A stretch of DNA of 64,000 nt from the NCBI GenBank assembly GCA_963785255.1, contig CAWAUR010000014.1, positions 567,660 to 631,659 of the forward strand. The letters are read 5' to 3'. Position numbers and translations under genes: made by a program. This DNA comes from Bog-159 sp963785255 (GTDB lineage: Bacteria > Acidobacteriota > Terriglobia > Bryobacterales > Bryobacteraceae). Below, piece by piece: positions 17,868-26,944 of the stretch. The notes beneath the pieces are model-generated. The model was not told where the DNA came from and did not search any database. It saw only the letters and a list, made by a program, of their open reading frames with translations. Positions within the stretch are counted from its first letter, which is position 1; the number at the start of each line of letters is the position of its first letter.

Positions 17868-18160
17868 CCGAACCGATCCCGGCCCCCGCGCCGCCCCCGG
17901 AAGCGCCACGCTATCGCTGGTATCACGTGGTACAGGCTTTGGTCTTCATTCTGTTCTGCATGACGCTGGGCACGTTCCTGTTGCTTTTCCCCTGGTCGGA
18001 TCTGTGGGACCGCAGTTTCTTTTCGACGCTGGCGCCCGAATGGCGGATGTATTGGGATAACGCCTATCTGCGCGGCGCGGTGAGCGGGCTGGGGCTGGTG
18101 AACGTGTATATCTCGATGGCCGAGATCTTCCGGCTGCGGCGATTCGCGCAACGTTCGTAA
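17864..18160 (+). CDS. Small membrane protein of unknown function
   Basis: A 98-residue protein with a Pro-rich start (TEPIPAPAPPPEAPRYR), one clear membrane helix (VVQALVFILFCMTLGTFLLLFPW) and a second, weaker one near GAVSGLGLVNVYISMAEI. The GTG start overlaps the rnhB stop. I do not recognise a family. Coupling to rnhB and clean ends support it as a real gene. Confidence 0.65.
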   Translation: MTEPIPAPAPPPEAPRYRWYHVVQALVFILFCMTLGTFLLLFPWSDLWDRSFFSTLAPEWRMYWDNAYLRGAVSGLGLVNVYISMAEIFRLRRFAQRS

Positions 18161-18161
18161 G

Positions 18162-18285
18162 TTGTGGGGCAGGCACTCTGCCTGCGGCGGCCTCCCAGGC
18201 CGCCTTGTCCTGGACAGGCCAGGAGGCCTGTCCCACCGGGCGGCCTACGAGGCCGCCGCAGGCAAAGGCGCCCGCCTCACAAAAG
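18162..18285. repeat. Palindromic repeat, family A, with a nested GACAGGCC hairpin
   Basis: The left arm is TGTGGGGCAGGCACTCTGCC and the inner arms are GGCGGCCTCCCAGGCCGCC. A nested hairpin GACAGGCC-AGGA-GGCCTGTC lies at 18212-18231. The right arm is GGCGGCCTACGAGGCCGCC. It lies downstream of the rnhB operon. Confidence 0.85.
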
Positions 18286-18338
18286 AGTAACGCTCCGCTC
18301 CCGGCACGCGCCTATAATGGATTAACGCTTCAGGGAAC

Positions 18339-18890
18339 GTGCGACTCGCAATTGTTTTACTAACCTTGGTGTATCCGCTCGTCCGGGCCGCGGAAGCTCC
18401 GCTGCATCCGGTCACCGTGTGCGAGGTGTTGCAGAATCTGGCTGCCTATGACGGCAAAGTGGCCGCGGTCATTGGACGATTCTCACGCCGCGATACCGGC
18501 CGCTGGCTGGGCGAACAGAAATGCGCAAAGAAGTTCGTGGCGGGCGATCAGGTTTGGCCAAACGCCTTCTGGGTGGTGTACGATCCCGCCGATGCGCCTA
18601 AGCCACCCGAAGTTCTGGCGGTGAATGCGGTGCAGCTTGCCCAAAAACTGCGGGAAGTGAAGCTGGGTACGTCGCTCACCAAACTGCCATTTGGCAGCAA
18701 GGATTACGACAATTGGGCGGTAATCTACGGACGCATCGAAACCCGCAAGGATCTCGTGAGGGTAACTGCCACAGGCACGCGGAAGAATGGCTTTGGCTAT
18801 GGAGAGTCTTCTCCCGCGCGCCTGGTTTGCCACGGTGACGCCGTGGTGATTTTCCTAAACGACGATGCTACTGCGCCCGTTTCGCCGTAA
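18339..18890 (+). CDS. Secreted protein of unknown function
   Basis: A 183-residue protein starting at a GTG, with a signal peptide (MRLAIVLLTLVYPLVRAAEA). The mature part has a region VTVCEVLQNLAAYDGKVAAVIGRF that resembles the OB-fold-like start of many acidobacterial exported proteins. I recognise no catalytic motif. Its 3' end overlaps the convergent neighbour by 23 bases. A TATAAT hexamer about 28 bases before the start could be a -10 element. Confidence 0.65.
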   Translation: MRLAIVLLTLVYPLVRAAEAPLHPVTVCEVLQNLAAYDGKVAAVIGRFSRRDTGRWLGEQKCAKKFVAGDQVWPNAFWVVYDPADAPKPPEVLAVNAVQLAQKLREVKLGTSLTKLPFGSKDYDNWAVIYGRIETRKDLVRVTATGTRKNGFGYGESSPARLVCHGDAVVIFLNDDATAPVSP

Positions 18891-19239
18891 ACTCCTGGCC
18901 GGGTTGATCGCCGCCGTCGCGCGTCCTGGTGAACTTGATCTCGTCGCCGGCCACGGTTCCTTTGTAAATCAACTTGACGGTGTTATCGCCGAATTGCATG
19001 GTTTGCGTGAAGGAGATCTGGTCGCCGTCGATTTTGCCGTCGGAAATGGGCGCCTCTCCGCGGAATCCGCTCACCGTGCCGGTCAGCGTATTGCCATCCG
19101 CTTTGAAAGTAAAAGTGGCTTCCCGGGTTTGTCCGTTGCGGCCCGGCACTTGTGCGGTCCATTTCCCGGTAACATCGGCGGCCAGGGCGGTCAACGCCAA
19201 CAAGCCGGTCAGAAAGCCTGTCATCATAAGTCTTCGCAT
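18868..19239 (-). CDS. Small secreted beta-rich protein of unknown function
   Basis: A 123-residue protein with a signal peptide ending ALTALAAD. The mature protein begins VTGKWTAQVPGRNGQT and is followed by alternating short strands (FTFKADGNTLTGTVSG, IKFTRTRDGG). This pattern is common in small exported proteins of Acidobacteriota. The fold suggests a small beta-barrel; no function is known. It converges on the upstream hypothetical gene. Confidence 0.7.
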   Translation of the reverse strand: MRRLMMTGFLTGLLALTALAADVTGKWTAQVPGRNGQTREATFTFKADGNTLTGTVSGFRGEAPISDGKIDGDQISFTQTMQFGDNTVKLIYKGTVAGDEIKFTRTRDGGDQPGQEFTAKRAQ

Positions 19240-19358
19240 GTCGGAGAGGCGTGCCCGAGGAGTGAAATGTTACGCCGCAACAATGGTTTACAATATCTTA
19301 ACGGGGTAACTCTCAACGGTTTGCGGTCGTCGTTGCTTCTTAAGGAATCCCGGAAATC

Positions 19359-22300
19359 TTGCCTAAGTATCGTCCTTTAGTCCTCGCATTCTTAGCCGCC
19401 GGCACGTCGCTTTATGCTCAAAGCGGGTTCGTGAAATCCGCGAACCAGCCCATACCCGGCGCTACCGTGACGGCCACTGCCGGCAGCCAGAAACTCGTTA
19501 CCACTACCGACCAGACCGGACATTTCGCATTCGCCGGATTACCCGCGGGCGAATGTTCCATTGAAGTTCGCATGTTCGGCTTCGAGCCGGCCAATAAGAA
19601 ATCCAATTGCACGGACGCTGCGAAGATCGATTTTACGCTGCAGTTGCAGGAATCGCCGATCGCCCAACGCATGGCGCGCATGGGCGGCGCACAAGGCGCG
19701 GGCAATCAGCTTGAATCCCAATTACAGAGCGAGATGACCGCCCCTGAAGCGGGGACGCCTGCGGCGGCGGCTCCCGGCGCGGGTCCCGTGGATGGCCAGA
19801 ACAGCAGCGAAGCGTTTCAGGTTTCGGGCAGCTTGAGCCAGGGACTGGCGCAAAACGCGGCTCCCGATTTCTTCATGATGGGTGGTCCGGGCCAATTTGG
19901 CGGCCCCGGTGGTCCCCCGCCGGGTGGCGACTTCGGCGGTGGTCCTCCAGGAGGCGGCCCGGGCGGTCCCGCAGGCGGGTTTGGTGGGGGAGGCTTCGGC
20001 GGGCGCGGCGGCGGCGGGTTTGCCCGAGGCGGCGGTAATCGCGGCCCAGGCCAAGGCCGTCCCGGCGCGCAGTTTGGCAATCGCCGGGCCCCCAGCCAGA
20101 TCCACGGCATGATGTTTATTACGCTGGCTAATTCGGTGGTGAATGCCGAGCCGTTTTCCATCACGGGACAGGCAGTGCCGCAGCCGCCTTACGCCAGCGC
20201 CCGCTTCGGCTTCCTGGTGGGCGGACCGCTGGTGATTCCCAAGATCGTCAAAGATACCTCGACTTTCTTCTACCTGAACTACACCGGCACGCGCTCCCGC
20301 CAGCCTTACTCCGCGGTGGAGACAGTGCCGACCGCGCAGGAACGCATGGGAGACTTTTCGCAGTTACTCACCACCACGCAACCCGCGCAGATCTTCGCCC
20401 CTGGTACGAACATGGCCTACCAGGGCAATGTCATTCCACAAACCTTACTGAATCCGATCGCCCTCAAGTTACTGAACTATTTTCCTCAGCCGAATCAGCC
20501 TGGCTTGGTGTATAACTATCAGTACTTCGCTTCCCCGCCCAATAATACCGATAACTTCAACGGGCGCGCCATGCGTAATTTGAATCAGAAGGATCGCCTG
20601 GCATACCATATATCTTTCCAGCGCCGCGACGCCGATAACGCGCAGCCCTTCGCCTTCTTCGATACCATCGGCGGGTACGGCATTCAGACGGATCTGACGT
20701 GGACGCATAACTTCGCGCCCACCACGATTCTAAGTTCCATGGTGTCGTTCAACCGGAACCGGAGTCAGACGACTCCATTTTTCGCCTATGGAGCGAACGT
20801 AGCCGCGGAACTGGGCATTGAGGGCACTTCCACAAATCCGGTGGATTACGGTCCGCCTAACTTGAATTTCACGAATTTCGGCGCGCTCAGCGATGGGCAG
20901 CCGGTGCTGACGCGCAATCAGAGCCAAAGCCTGAACGAAAGTGTGATCCTGGCGCGCGGCAAGCACACTGTCACGATAGGCGGCACGTATGGCCGAAACG
21001 ACACCAGCGCCAGCACGCAGCAGAACGGACGCGGCATCTTCAACTTCACCGGCCAGGCTACCAGCGAGATCGGCGCCAACGGCTTACCCATCCAGGGAAC
21101 CGGTTCCGATTTCGCCGATTTTCTGCTCGGCATGCCGCAATCCGCTTCCATCCAATACAGTCCGGCGATGTATTTCACACAGAATGTCTGGAACGGTTAC
21201 TTGCTCGACGATTGGAAAGTAAGTGCCAACCTTACTTTGAACCTGGGGCTGCGCTACGAAATCTTCCAGCCCTTGCAGGAGAAGTACAACGAGATGGCTA
21301 ACCTGGACATCGCGCCGGGTTTCGCCAACGTAGCGGTGGTTGCGCCTTCCATTCCCGGGCCGTACTCAGGCGCGTTTCCTCCCGGTTTGATCGACACCGA
21401 TTATCGGGATATCTCGCCGCGTGTGGGACTGGCTTATAAAGTGCCGTTCATCAAGCGCTCGACTATTATTCGCGCGGGCTATGGAGTCTATTACAATGGC
21501 CAATCCTATATTCCGTTCGGGCTGGCGCTGGCGCAGGAGCCGCAGCCGCCGGGCTTACCGCCCTTCGCGGTATCCAAAAGCGTGAATACCAGCCCGGAGG
21601 CTCCACTTACTCTGGCAACTGGTTTGGTGTCGGTATCTCCTTTGGCGATTACGAATACCTTTGCCGTGGACCGCTATTATCACACACCTTACGCGCAAAC
21701 CTGGAATGTAACCATCCAGCATGACTTAGGCAGAGGATTCTTCATGGAAGTGGGTTATCTGGGCGCCAAGGGCACGGATCTGGATGTTCGAATACTGCCC
21801 AATGAAGGGCCGCCCGGCGCATCGTTTGGTTCCGGAACTCAACTTGGAAACGCCACGGGATTCACTTACGACTACCCGGTGGGTAACTCGATCTACAACG
21901 CCCTGCAGACGCACCTGATGCGCCGTTTCCGCGGCGGCATCTCCATGAATGCGCGCTATACCTTCTCGAGATCCATCGACGATGCGTCCAGCTTCGGCGG
22001 AGTTGGAAATACCGTCGCGCAGAACTGGCTCGATCTGGCGGCCGAGCGCGGCCTATCCAGCTTCAATCGCACGAATGTATTCACCATGAGCTGGGTGTAT
22101 ACTTCGCCCTTCGGCAATCCGAACTCGCGTTACGCTTCCAGTGGCTGGGGGGGCCGTCTGTTGCGCAACTGGTCGCTAAGCGGCGGCGTCACCGCCGAGA
22201 CCGGAACGCCGCTGACCGCGCGTGTTCTGGGCAACGACGTGCAACTCGCTCAGACCGGCGGCATAGGCAGCGAGCGCGCCGATGCCACCGGCCTGCCGGT

Positions 22301-22604
22301 AACGAATGGCAGCGGTTTTTTCAATCCGGCCGCCTTCATAGTGCCGCCCGCGGGCCAGTTCGGCAATGCCGGGCGGAACACTATTCCGGGTCCCAATCTA
22401 GTTTCGGTAAACCTGGCGTTCGGGCGGTCGTTCCAGTTCGGCGATACGCGCCGCCGGCTGGAGTTTCGCGCGGAAGCCAATAACGTGTTGAATCAGGTCA
22501 ACTATTCGAACGTCCAGACGGTGGTGAATTCCGTGAACTATGGCCTGCCGATTTCCGCGGGCGCCATGCGTACTTTGGATATTGTGATGAGGTTCCGGTT
22601 TTGA
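19359..22604 (+). CDS. Oar-like TonB-dependent receptor with carboxypeptidase-regulatory domain
   Basis: A 1081-residue outer-membrane protein. It starts at a TTG with a signal peptide (LVLAFLAAGTSLYAQSG). A carboxypeptidase-regulatory beta-sandwich follows (about 22-95), then an unusual Gly/Pro-rich stretch (about 174-246). The rest is plug and barrel sequence typical of acidobacterial Oar-type receptors (LNLGLRYEIFQP, FRAEANNVLNQVNYSN, ending TLDIVMRFRF). The ligand is unknown; relatives are thought to import glycans or large molecules. Its stop overlaps the start of the VWFA gene. Confidence 0.88.
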   Translation: MPKYRPLVLAFLAAGTSLYAQSGFVKSANQPIPGATVTATAGSQKLVTTTDQTGHFAFAGLPAGECSIEVRMFGFEPANKKSNCTDAAKIDFTLQLQESPIAQRMARMGGAQGAGNQLESQLQSEMTAPEAGTPAAAAPGAGPVDGQNSSEAFQVSGSLSQGLAQNAAPDFFMMGGPGQFGGPGGPPPGGDFGGGPPGGGPGGPAGGFGGGGFGGRGGGGFARGGGNRGPGQGRPGAQFGNRRAPSQIHGMMFITLANSVVNAEPFSITGQAVPQPPYASARFGFLVGGPLVIPKIVKDTSTFFYLNYTGTRSRQPYSAVETVPTAQERMGDFSQLLTTTQPAQIFAPGTNMAYQGNVIPQTLLNPIALKLLNYFPQPNQPGLVYNYQYFASPPNNTDNFNGRAMRNLNQKDRLAYHISFQRRDADNAQPFAFFDTIGGYGIQTDLTWTHNFAPTTILSSMVSFNRNRSQTTPFFAYGANVAAELGIEGTSTNPVDYGPPNLNFTNFGALSDGQPVLTRNQSQSLNESVILARGKHTVTIGGTYGRNDTSASTQQNGRGIFNFTGQATSEIGANGLPIQGTGSDFADFLLGMPQSASIQYSPAMYFTQNVWNGYLLDDWKVSANLTLNLGLRYEIFQPLQEKYNEMANLDIAPGFANVAVVAPSIPGPYSGAFPPGLIDTDYRDISPRVGLAYKVPFIKRSTIIRAGYGVYYNGQSYIPFGLALAQEPQPPGLPPFAVSKSVNTSPEAPLTLATGLVSVSPLAITNTFAVDRYYHTPYAQTWNVTIQHDLGRGFFMEVGYLGAKGTDLDVRILPNEGPPGASFGSGTQLGNATGFTYDYPVGNSIYNALQTHLMRRFRGGISMNARYTFSRSIDDASSFGGVGNTVAQNWLDLAAERGLSSFNRTNVFTMSWVYTSPFGNPNSRYASSGWGGRLLRNWSLSGGVTAETGTPLTARVLGNDVQLAQTGGIGSERADATGLPVTNGSGFFNPAAFIVPPAGQFGNAGRNTIPGPNLVSVNLAFGRSFQFGDTRRRLEFRAEANNVLNQVNYSNVQTVVNSVNYGLPISAGAMRTLDIVMRFRF

Positions 22605-24850
22605 GATCCCTGTTTATCTTGAGAAACACGCGCAAAACGGGGCACGGCCGCGCCGCCACTATCTCGCGAGGTCTTTCTGTTTTTGGTGGCGCGGATACGC
22701 GCCCCTTTGCGCTCTTCGCGCTCTTCGCGTTGCTGGTGAGTCAGCTAAGCTCGCAGCAAACGCCCACATTCAGCAGCACGGCTAACGTGGTGGTAGTGGA
22801 CGTCACCGTGACCAGCCGCGACGGCAAACCCCTCACGAACCTGACTAAGAACGACTTTCTGGTCTATGAAGACGGTAAGTTGCAGACCTTGCAAGGCTGC
22901 GACTTACAGAAGCTGGATACCAAGCCGCTCGAGCCGATCGCGGCCCCCAAGACTCTGCAAGTTCGCGAGGCGCCCAAAGCCGCCCCCGCCGCGCCCGCGC
23001 CGGCGCCAGAGACACCGCCGCAGAAGCCGGAATTGAAAGATCACCGGCTGATCGTGATGCTGTTCGATATCTCGACCATGCAGCCGCAGGAACAGATCCG
23101 CTCGGTGGATGCGGCCATCAAATTCCTGGGCACCCAGATGACTTCGAGCGACCTGGTCTCCATCATGACCTTCGGCTCGGAGTTGAAGACCGTGCTCGAT
23201 TTCACGGGCGACCGTGACCAGTTGATTTCCACGCTGCACGCCTTCCACGTGGGTGAGGCCAGCGAGTTATCCGGCCAGGCGGATACCGGCGCGGATACGC
23301 AGGATCTCAGCGGATCGTTCGTGGCCGACGAAACCGAATTCAACATTTTCAATTCCGACCGGAAACTCGCGGCGCTGGAAGACGCCGCCCGCCGGCTGTC
23401 ACATTTTCCCGAAAAAAAGGCGCTGGTTTATATCTCGAGCGGCATCCAGAAAACCGGCGTGGATAATCAGTCGCAGCTTCAAGCCACCGTGAATGCGGCG
23501 ATTCGCGCCAATGTGGCTTTCTATCCCATCGACGCGCGCGGTTTGATGGCTACTCCTCCCGGAGGGGACGCCAGCCAGGCGGCTTCCGTGGGATCGAACC
23601 TATACAGCGGCTCGGCGCAGACGTCGCTGATGGATAACTTCCACAACAGCCAGGAAACCCTGGACACGCTGGCCGCCGATACGGGAGGCAAGGCGCTGCT
23701 CGATTCCAACGATCTGACACTGGGAATGAGTCAGGTGCAGCATGATATGAGCAGTTATTACATACTGACTTACGCCAGCACTAATACCGCCGAGGACGGC
23801 AAATACCGCCGCATTCAGGTAAAGCTGGCTCCTAAGTCGGCTGACTTGAAGGCTAAGTTGGTTTACCGCGAAGGTTACTATGCGCCCACCACGTTCGCCA
23901 AGATGACGGGCACCAACAAAGAGGCGCAGCTTCAGGAAGCCTTGCAGAGCGATAACCCGGTGACCGATCTGCAAATCGCGGTGGAAGTGGATTACTTCCG
24001 GTTGTCCAAGACCAAATACTTTGTGCCGGTCACGGTGCGTATTCCCGGATCGGCATTGGCGTTCACCAGCAAGGGCGCCAAGGCGGCCACGGAGCTGGAC
24101 TTTATCGGCGAGATACGGGATGCCCGCGGCAAGGAGGCATCCGTGGTGCGCGATACCATCCCTGTGAAAGTGACTTCCACCACCGCCGGCGTAGTCACGC
24201 GCAAGCAGATCCAATACGACACCGGCTTTACGCTGGGGCCGGGTAAGTACACTCTGAAATTCGTGGCGCGCGAGAACGGGGAAGGGAAGACGGGCACGTT
24301 CGAATCTCCCTTTGTGGTGCCGGATCTGGGCGCGGGAAATGCGATGCGCTTGAGTTCGGTGATCCTGAGCAATCAGATACAGGCGGTGAAGGAGCAGATT
24401 GCGGGCGCCAAGAACGCTAAGAAATTGGTGGCGGAAGATCCGCTGATCGATGAATCGGGCGAGAAGATCATGCCCAATGTCACACGCGTGTTCCGGCCGG
24501 GACAGAAGATGTCGATTTACGTGGAGATGTACGATCCCGGCACCATGCAGTTTCCGGGACAGGCGCAAGCGCAGACCCAGGGCGCGGGGATCGCCAGCGT
24601 GACGGCTACCGTGGCGTTCTATCAGGGCGATAAAAAGGTGCTCGAAACGCAGCCCGTACGGGTGAACCGGCTCAACGCCAAGCGTCCGGGCGTGGTGCCG
24701 CTGCGGCTGCAGACGCTGCTGAAGGGTCTTCCGGCCGGGCAATATGTTTGCCAGGTGAATGTGATCGACCAGCTTGGGCATAAGTTCGCGTTCCCGCGGA
24801 GTTCGATCGTGGTGCTGGCCGACGATAATCCCTCGAAGCCCGCGGCGTGA
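22601..24850 (+). CDS. VWFA-related secreted protein (acidobacterial family)
   Basis: A 749-residue protein read from a TTG that overlaps the receptor stop. After a hydrophobic segment (FALFALFALLVSQLS) comes the block VVVDVTVTSRDGKPLTNLTKNDFLVYEDG, which marks the acidobacterial VWFA-related family. The VWA domain runs from about 145 to 400. Its metal site reads FDISTM, where the standard DxSxS would have a second Ser, so metal binding may be weak. The role is likely protein-protein contact in the envelope; overlap with the receptor suggests a working pair. Confidence 0.85.
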   Translation: MRSLFILRNTRKTGHGRAATISRGLSVFGGADTRPFALFALFALLVSQLSSQQTPTFSSTANVVVVDVTVTSRDGKPLTNLTKNDFLVYEDGKLQTLQGCDLQKLDTKPLEPIAAPKTLQVREAPKAAPAAPAPAPETPPQKPELKDHRLIVMLFDISTMQPQEQIRSVDAAIKFLGTQMTSSDLVSIMTFGSELKTVLDFTGDRDQLISTLHAFHVGEASELSGQADTGADTQDLSGSFVADETEFNIFNSDRKLAALEDAARRLSHFPEKKALVYISSGIQKTGVDNQSQLQATVNAAIRANVAFYPIDARGLMATPPGGDASQAASVGSNLYSGSAQTSLMDNFHNSQETLDTLAADTGGKALLDSNDLTLGMSQVQHDMSSYYILTYASTNTAEDGKYRRIQVKLAPKSADLKAKLVYREGYYAPTTFAKMTGTNKEAQLQEALQSDNPVTDLQIAVEVDYFRLSKTKYFVPVTVRIPGSALAFTSKGAKAATELDFIGEIRDARGKEASVVRDTIPVKVTSTTAGVVTRKQIQYDTGFTLGPGKYTLKFVARENGEGKTGTFESPFVVPDLGAGNAMRLSSVILSNQIQAVKEQIAGAKNAKKLVAEDPLIDESGEKIMPNVTRVFRPGQKMSIYVEMYDPGTMQFPGQAQAQTQGAGIASVTATVAFYQGDKKVLETQPVRVNRLNAKRPGVVPLRLQTLLKGLPAGQYVCQVNVIDQLGHKFAFPRSSIVVLADDNPSKPAA

Positions 24851-24908
24851 TAAGTCTGCCAAGCCGTCTGCGAGGCGGCCGCAGGCTACGATCGTGGCTC
24901 GGAAGCCG

Positions 24909-24940
24909 TTGCTGAGCCGCGCGCGTAAGCAAGCGGTCAG
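24909..24940. repeat. Family B repeat in a 320-base gap
   Basis: The unit reads TTGCTGAGCCGCG then CGTAAGCAAGCGGTCAGG. Just upstream (24862-24890) is a worn family A fragment, CTGCGAGGCGGCCGCAGGC. The rest of the gap 24851-25170 shows only a small hairpin-like GGGCGG...CCGCCC near 25058-25085 and the possible 18-residue leader at 25125. Confidence 0.7.
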
Positions 24941-25124
24941 GTTCCGGAATCGTACGCCTACTGCCAGTTGGTACTAGTCTGCCCACCCAACTTTTCTCCT
25001 ACTCCAAAAGGGAAATAGCCGCCACTCTCGATTTACATATTGAACCCGCGAATTCGAGAGACCTGGGCGGCGCGACATAGGTCCGCCCCACCAGCCTCTC
25101 CCATCGGCGGAAGGAGATGCTGTC

Positions 25125-25181
25125 ATGTCTGTGGTTGTAAGTTCCCGTGCGTCCAGAAGCGGAGGTTGGTATGAACTTTGA
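25125..25181 (+). CDS. Possible 18-residue leader peptide overlapping the sigma gene start
   Basis: An ATG with GGAG eight bases upstream opens an 18-codon frame (MSVVVSSRASRSGGWYEL) whose TGA at 25179 lies past the ATG of the sigma factor gene at 25171. If translated, ribosomes finishing it would be placed at the downstream start. The coding potential of so short a frame cannot be judged from one sequence. Confidence 0.25.
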   Translation: MSVVVSSRASRSGGWYEL

Positions 25182-25815
25182 TGCCGGCTTCCTAACCCGA
25201 TTGCAACAACGCGATCCCGAGGCTTGCACATTCCTGGTCTCTTCGCTCACGCCGGCGCTGGAGGCGCGCCTACGTTGCAAACTGCGGGACTACGGCGCCA
25301 TCGAAGATATCCGCAATGAAACCTTCTATCGCGTGTTCTGCCTGGTGGATGGCGGTCGCATCCGGACGCCGGAGCAACTCGGCTCTTTCGTGCGCGGCGT
25401 TTGCGACCGCGTGGCACAGGAATCCCGCCGCAAGAGGCATGCTACCGAGTTCTTGCATGACACCGTCTTCGAACCGCGGGATTGCCGGCCGCATCTCGAT
25501 CAGGTCCTGATAGACCAAGAGCGCAGCGACCTGGTCTGGCGCGAAGTCATGAAGCTTTCCGAGGAGGACCGCCGTCTGATCGTGGAAATGCACTGCGAAG
25601 AGCGCGACCGCTGCGAGATGGCGCGTACCCTGGGGCTCACCACCAGTGGTTTGAACGTGCGCCTGTGCCGCGCCATGAAGCGGCTGCGCGCGCGTGTGCT
25701 GCCGCTCGCGCCGCCGGCCAGAAACGGACGCAAGCCCTGCCGCCGTGCTCCTACCCGCCTGCGAGTTGCCCGGCGGACCGCCGCTCCCGGCAGGTGGGCT
25801 ACCATGGCAGCATGA
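25171..25815 (+). CDS. Sigma-70 family (ECF-like) RNA polymerase sigma factor
   Basis: A 214-residue protein. The start at 25171 has GGAGG seven bases upstream and gives MNFDAGFLTRLQQRDPEA. Region 2-like sequence spans about 8-90 (RDYGAIEDIRNETFYRVF), and a region 4 helix-turn-helix is at about 128-180 (LSEEDRRLIVEMHCEERDRC, LGLTTSGLNVRLCRAMKRL). It ends in a basic tail. No anti-sigma gene is adjacent; the glycosyltransferase follows within 30 bases. The regulon is unknown. Confidence 0.8.
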   Translation: MNFDAGFLTRLQQRDPEACTFLVSSLTPALEARLRCKLRDYGAIEDIRNETFYRVFCLVDGGRIRTPEQLGSFVRGVCDRVAQESRRKRHATEFLHDTVFEPRDCRPHLDQVLIDQERSDLVWREVMKLSEEDRRLIVEMHCEERDRCEMARTLGLTTSGLNVRLCRAMKRLRARVLPLAPPARNGRKPCRRAPTRLRVARRTAAPGRWATMAA

Positions 25816-25839
25816 TCGTTCGCGTAACCAAGGCTGTCC

Positions 25840-26871
25840 GTGGACGGTGAAGCGCCGCCCGCCATCTCGGTGGCCGTGGTCAACTGGAACCGGCGAGAGT
25901 ATCTGCGGGCCTGCCTCGCGTCGCTGGCGGCGCAGCGCGGCGTCCGCTTCGAAGTGATCGTGGTGGATAATAGATCGAGCGATGGCTCGGCCGAGATGGC
26001 CCGCACGGAGTTCGGCGCGCGCGTCATCGCCAACGCGGAGAATCGGGGATTCTGCGCCGCCAATAACCAGGCGTTCGCCGCCGCCCGTGGAGAATTCATC
26101 GCCCTGCTGAATAACGACGCGGAGGCCGCGCCGGATTTCCTTGCCAACTTGCAGCGCGCTTTCGACGAAGCGCCGGACATCGGCATGGCCGCCGCGAAAG
26201 TGCTGGTCTGGGACGATCCTCGCCGCATCGACAAGGTGGGACATCTGATTTACCCCGACGGCCAGAATCGCGGCCGCGGCACCGGAGAAGTCGACGAAGG
26301 CCAGTACGATCGCGTGGAAGACTGCCTATGGCCGGACGGCTGCGCGGCCATGTATCGCAAGAGCATGCTGGATGCGATCGGCGGATTCGACGAAGACTTC
26401 TTCATGTTCGCGGATGACGCGGAACTCGGCTTGCGCGCGCGCATAGCCGGCTGGCGGTGCCTGTACATGCCGGGCGCGGTGGTGCGCCACCATCGCGGCG
26501 CGAGCCTCGATCCTGGTTCCACGCAGCGTATCTTTCTCATCGAACGTAACCGGGTGCTGCTGGCCGCCAAGTTGTTTCCGTGGAGTTTATTGCTGCTGAA
26601 TCCGTTCTTCTTCGCTCTGCGCCTGGCGGGCGCCTTGGCGGCGGCGGCGCGCGGGAAAGGCGAGATGGCGCGCTTTCCCGGTGTCGCCGGCAAGATCCGG
26701 CTGGCATTCGCCGTACTGCGCGCCGACCTGGCGGCCTTGCAACTGCTGCCGCGCATGCTTCGCAAGCGCCGCGAAGTGCGCCGCATCGCCAAACTGACAC
26801 CCGCGCAGATTCGCCGCCAGATTCTGGATAACCGCATTCCCGTGCGGGCGCTGGTGGAGAAAGCCAACTAG
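25840..26871 (+). CDS. Family 2 glycosyltransferase (rhamnosyltransferase-like)
   Basis: A 343-residue protein with a GT-A fold. ISVAVVNWNRREYL opens the domain, VVDNRSSDGS binds the nucleotide and LLNNDAEAAP is the DxD-like metal site. DEDFFMFADDAELGLRARIAGW resembles rhamnosyltransferase-type enzymes. A C-terminal hydrophobic region (LFPWSLLLLNPFFFALRLAGALAAA) suggests membrane attachment. It probably adds a sugar to a lipid-linked or surface glycan. The GTG start is the only good one near; no ribosome site is evident. Confidence 0.85.
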   Translation: MDGEAPPAISVAVVNWNRREYLRACLASLAAQRGVRFEVIVVDNRSSDGSAEMARTEFGARVIANAENRGFCAANNQAFAAARGEFIALLNNDAEAAPDFLANLQRAFDEAPDIGMAAAKVLVWDDPRRIDKVGHLIYPDGQNRGRGTGEVDEGQYDRVEDCLWPDGCAAMYRKSMLDAIGGFDEDFFMFADDAELGLRARIAGWRCLYMPGAVVRHHRGASLDPGSTQRIFLIERNRVLLAAKLFPWSLLLLNPFFFALRLAGALAAAARGKGEMARFPGVAGKIRLAFAVLRADLAALQLLPRMLRKRREVRRIAKLTPAQIRRQILDNRIPVRALVEKAN

Positions 26872-26944
26872 CGCGGGGCACGCGCGCGGACCCACTCTAA
26901 TCCTGGCGGCGAACTGATTTCCAACTCGCACGCGGGCACGGCGT

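Noticed and set aside
19878..20100. Repetitive GGC/GGT stretch as a possible CRISPR or DNA repeat array
   Set aside because: It is irregular, in frame and encodes the Gly/Pro-rich segment of the receptor; no spacer-repeat pattern.
23600..24862. Long open frame on the minus strand (420 codons) opposite the VWFA gene
   Set aside because: His/Arg-rich composition typical of antisense to a real gene, with no recognisable motif.
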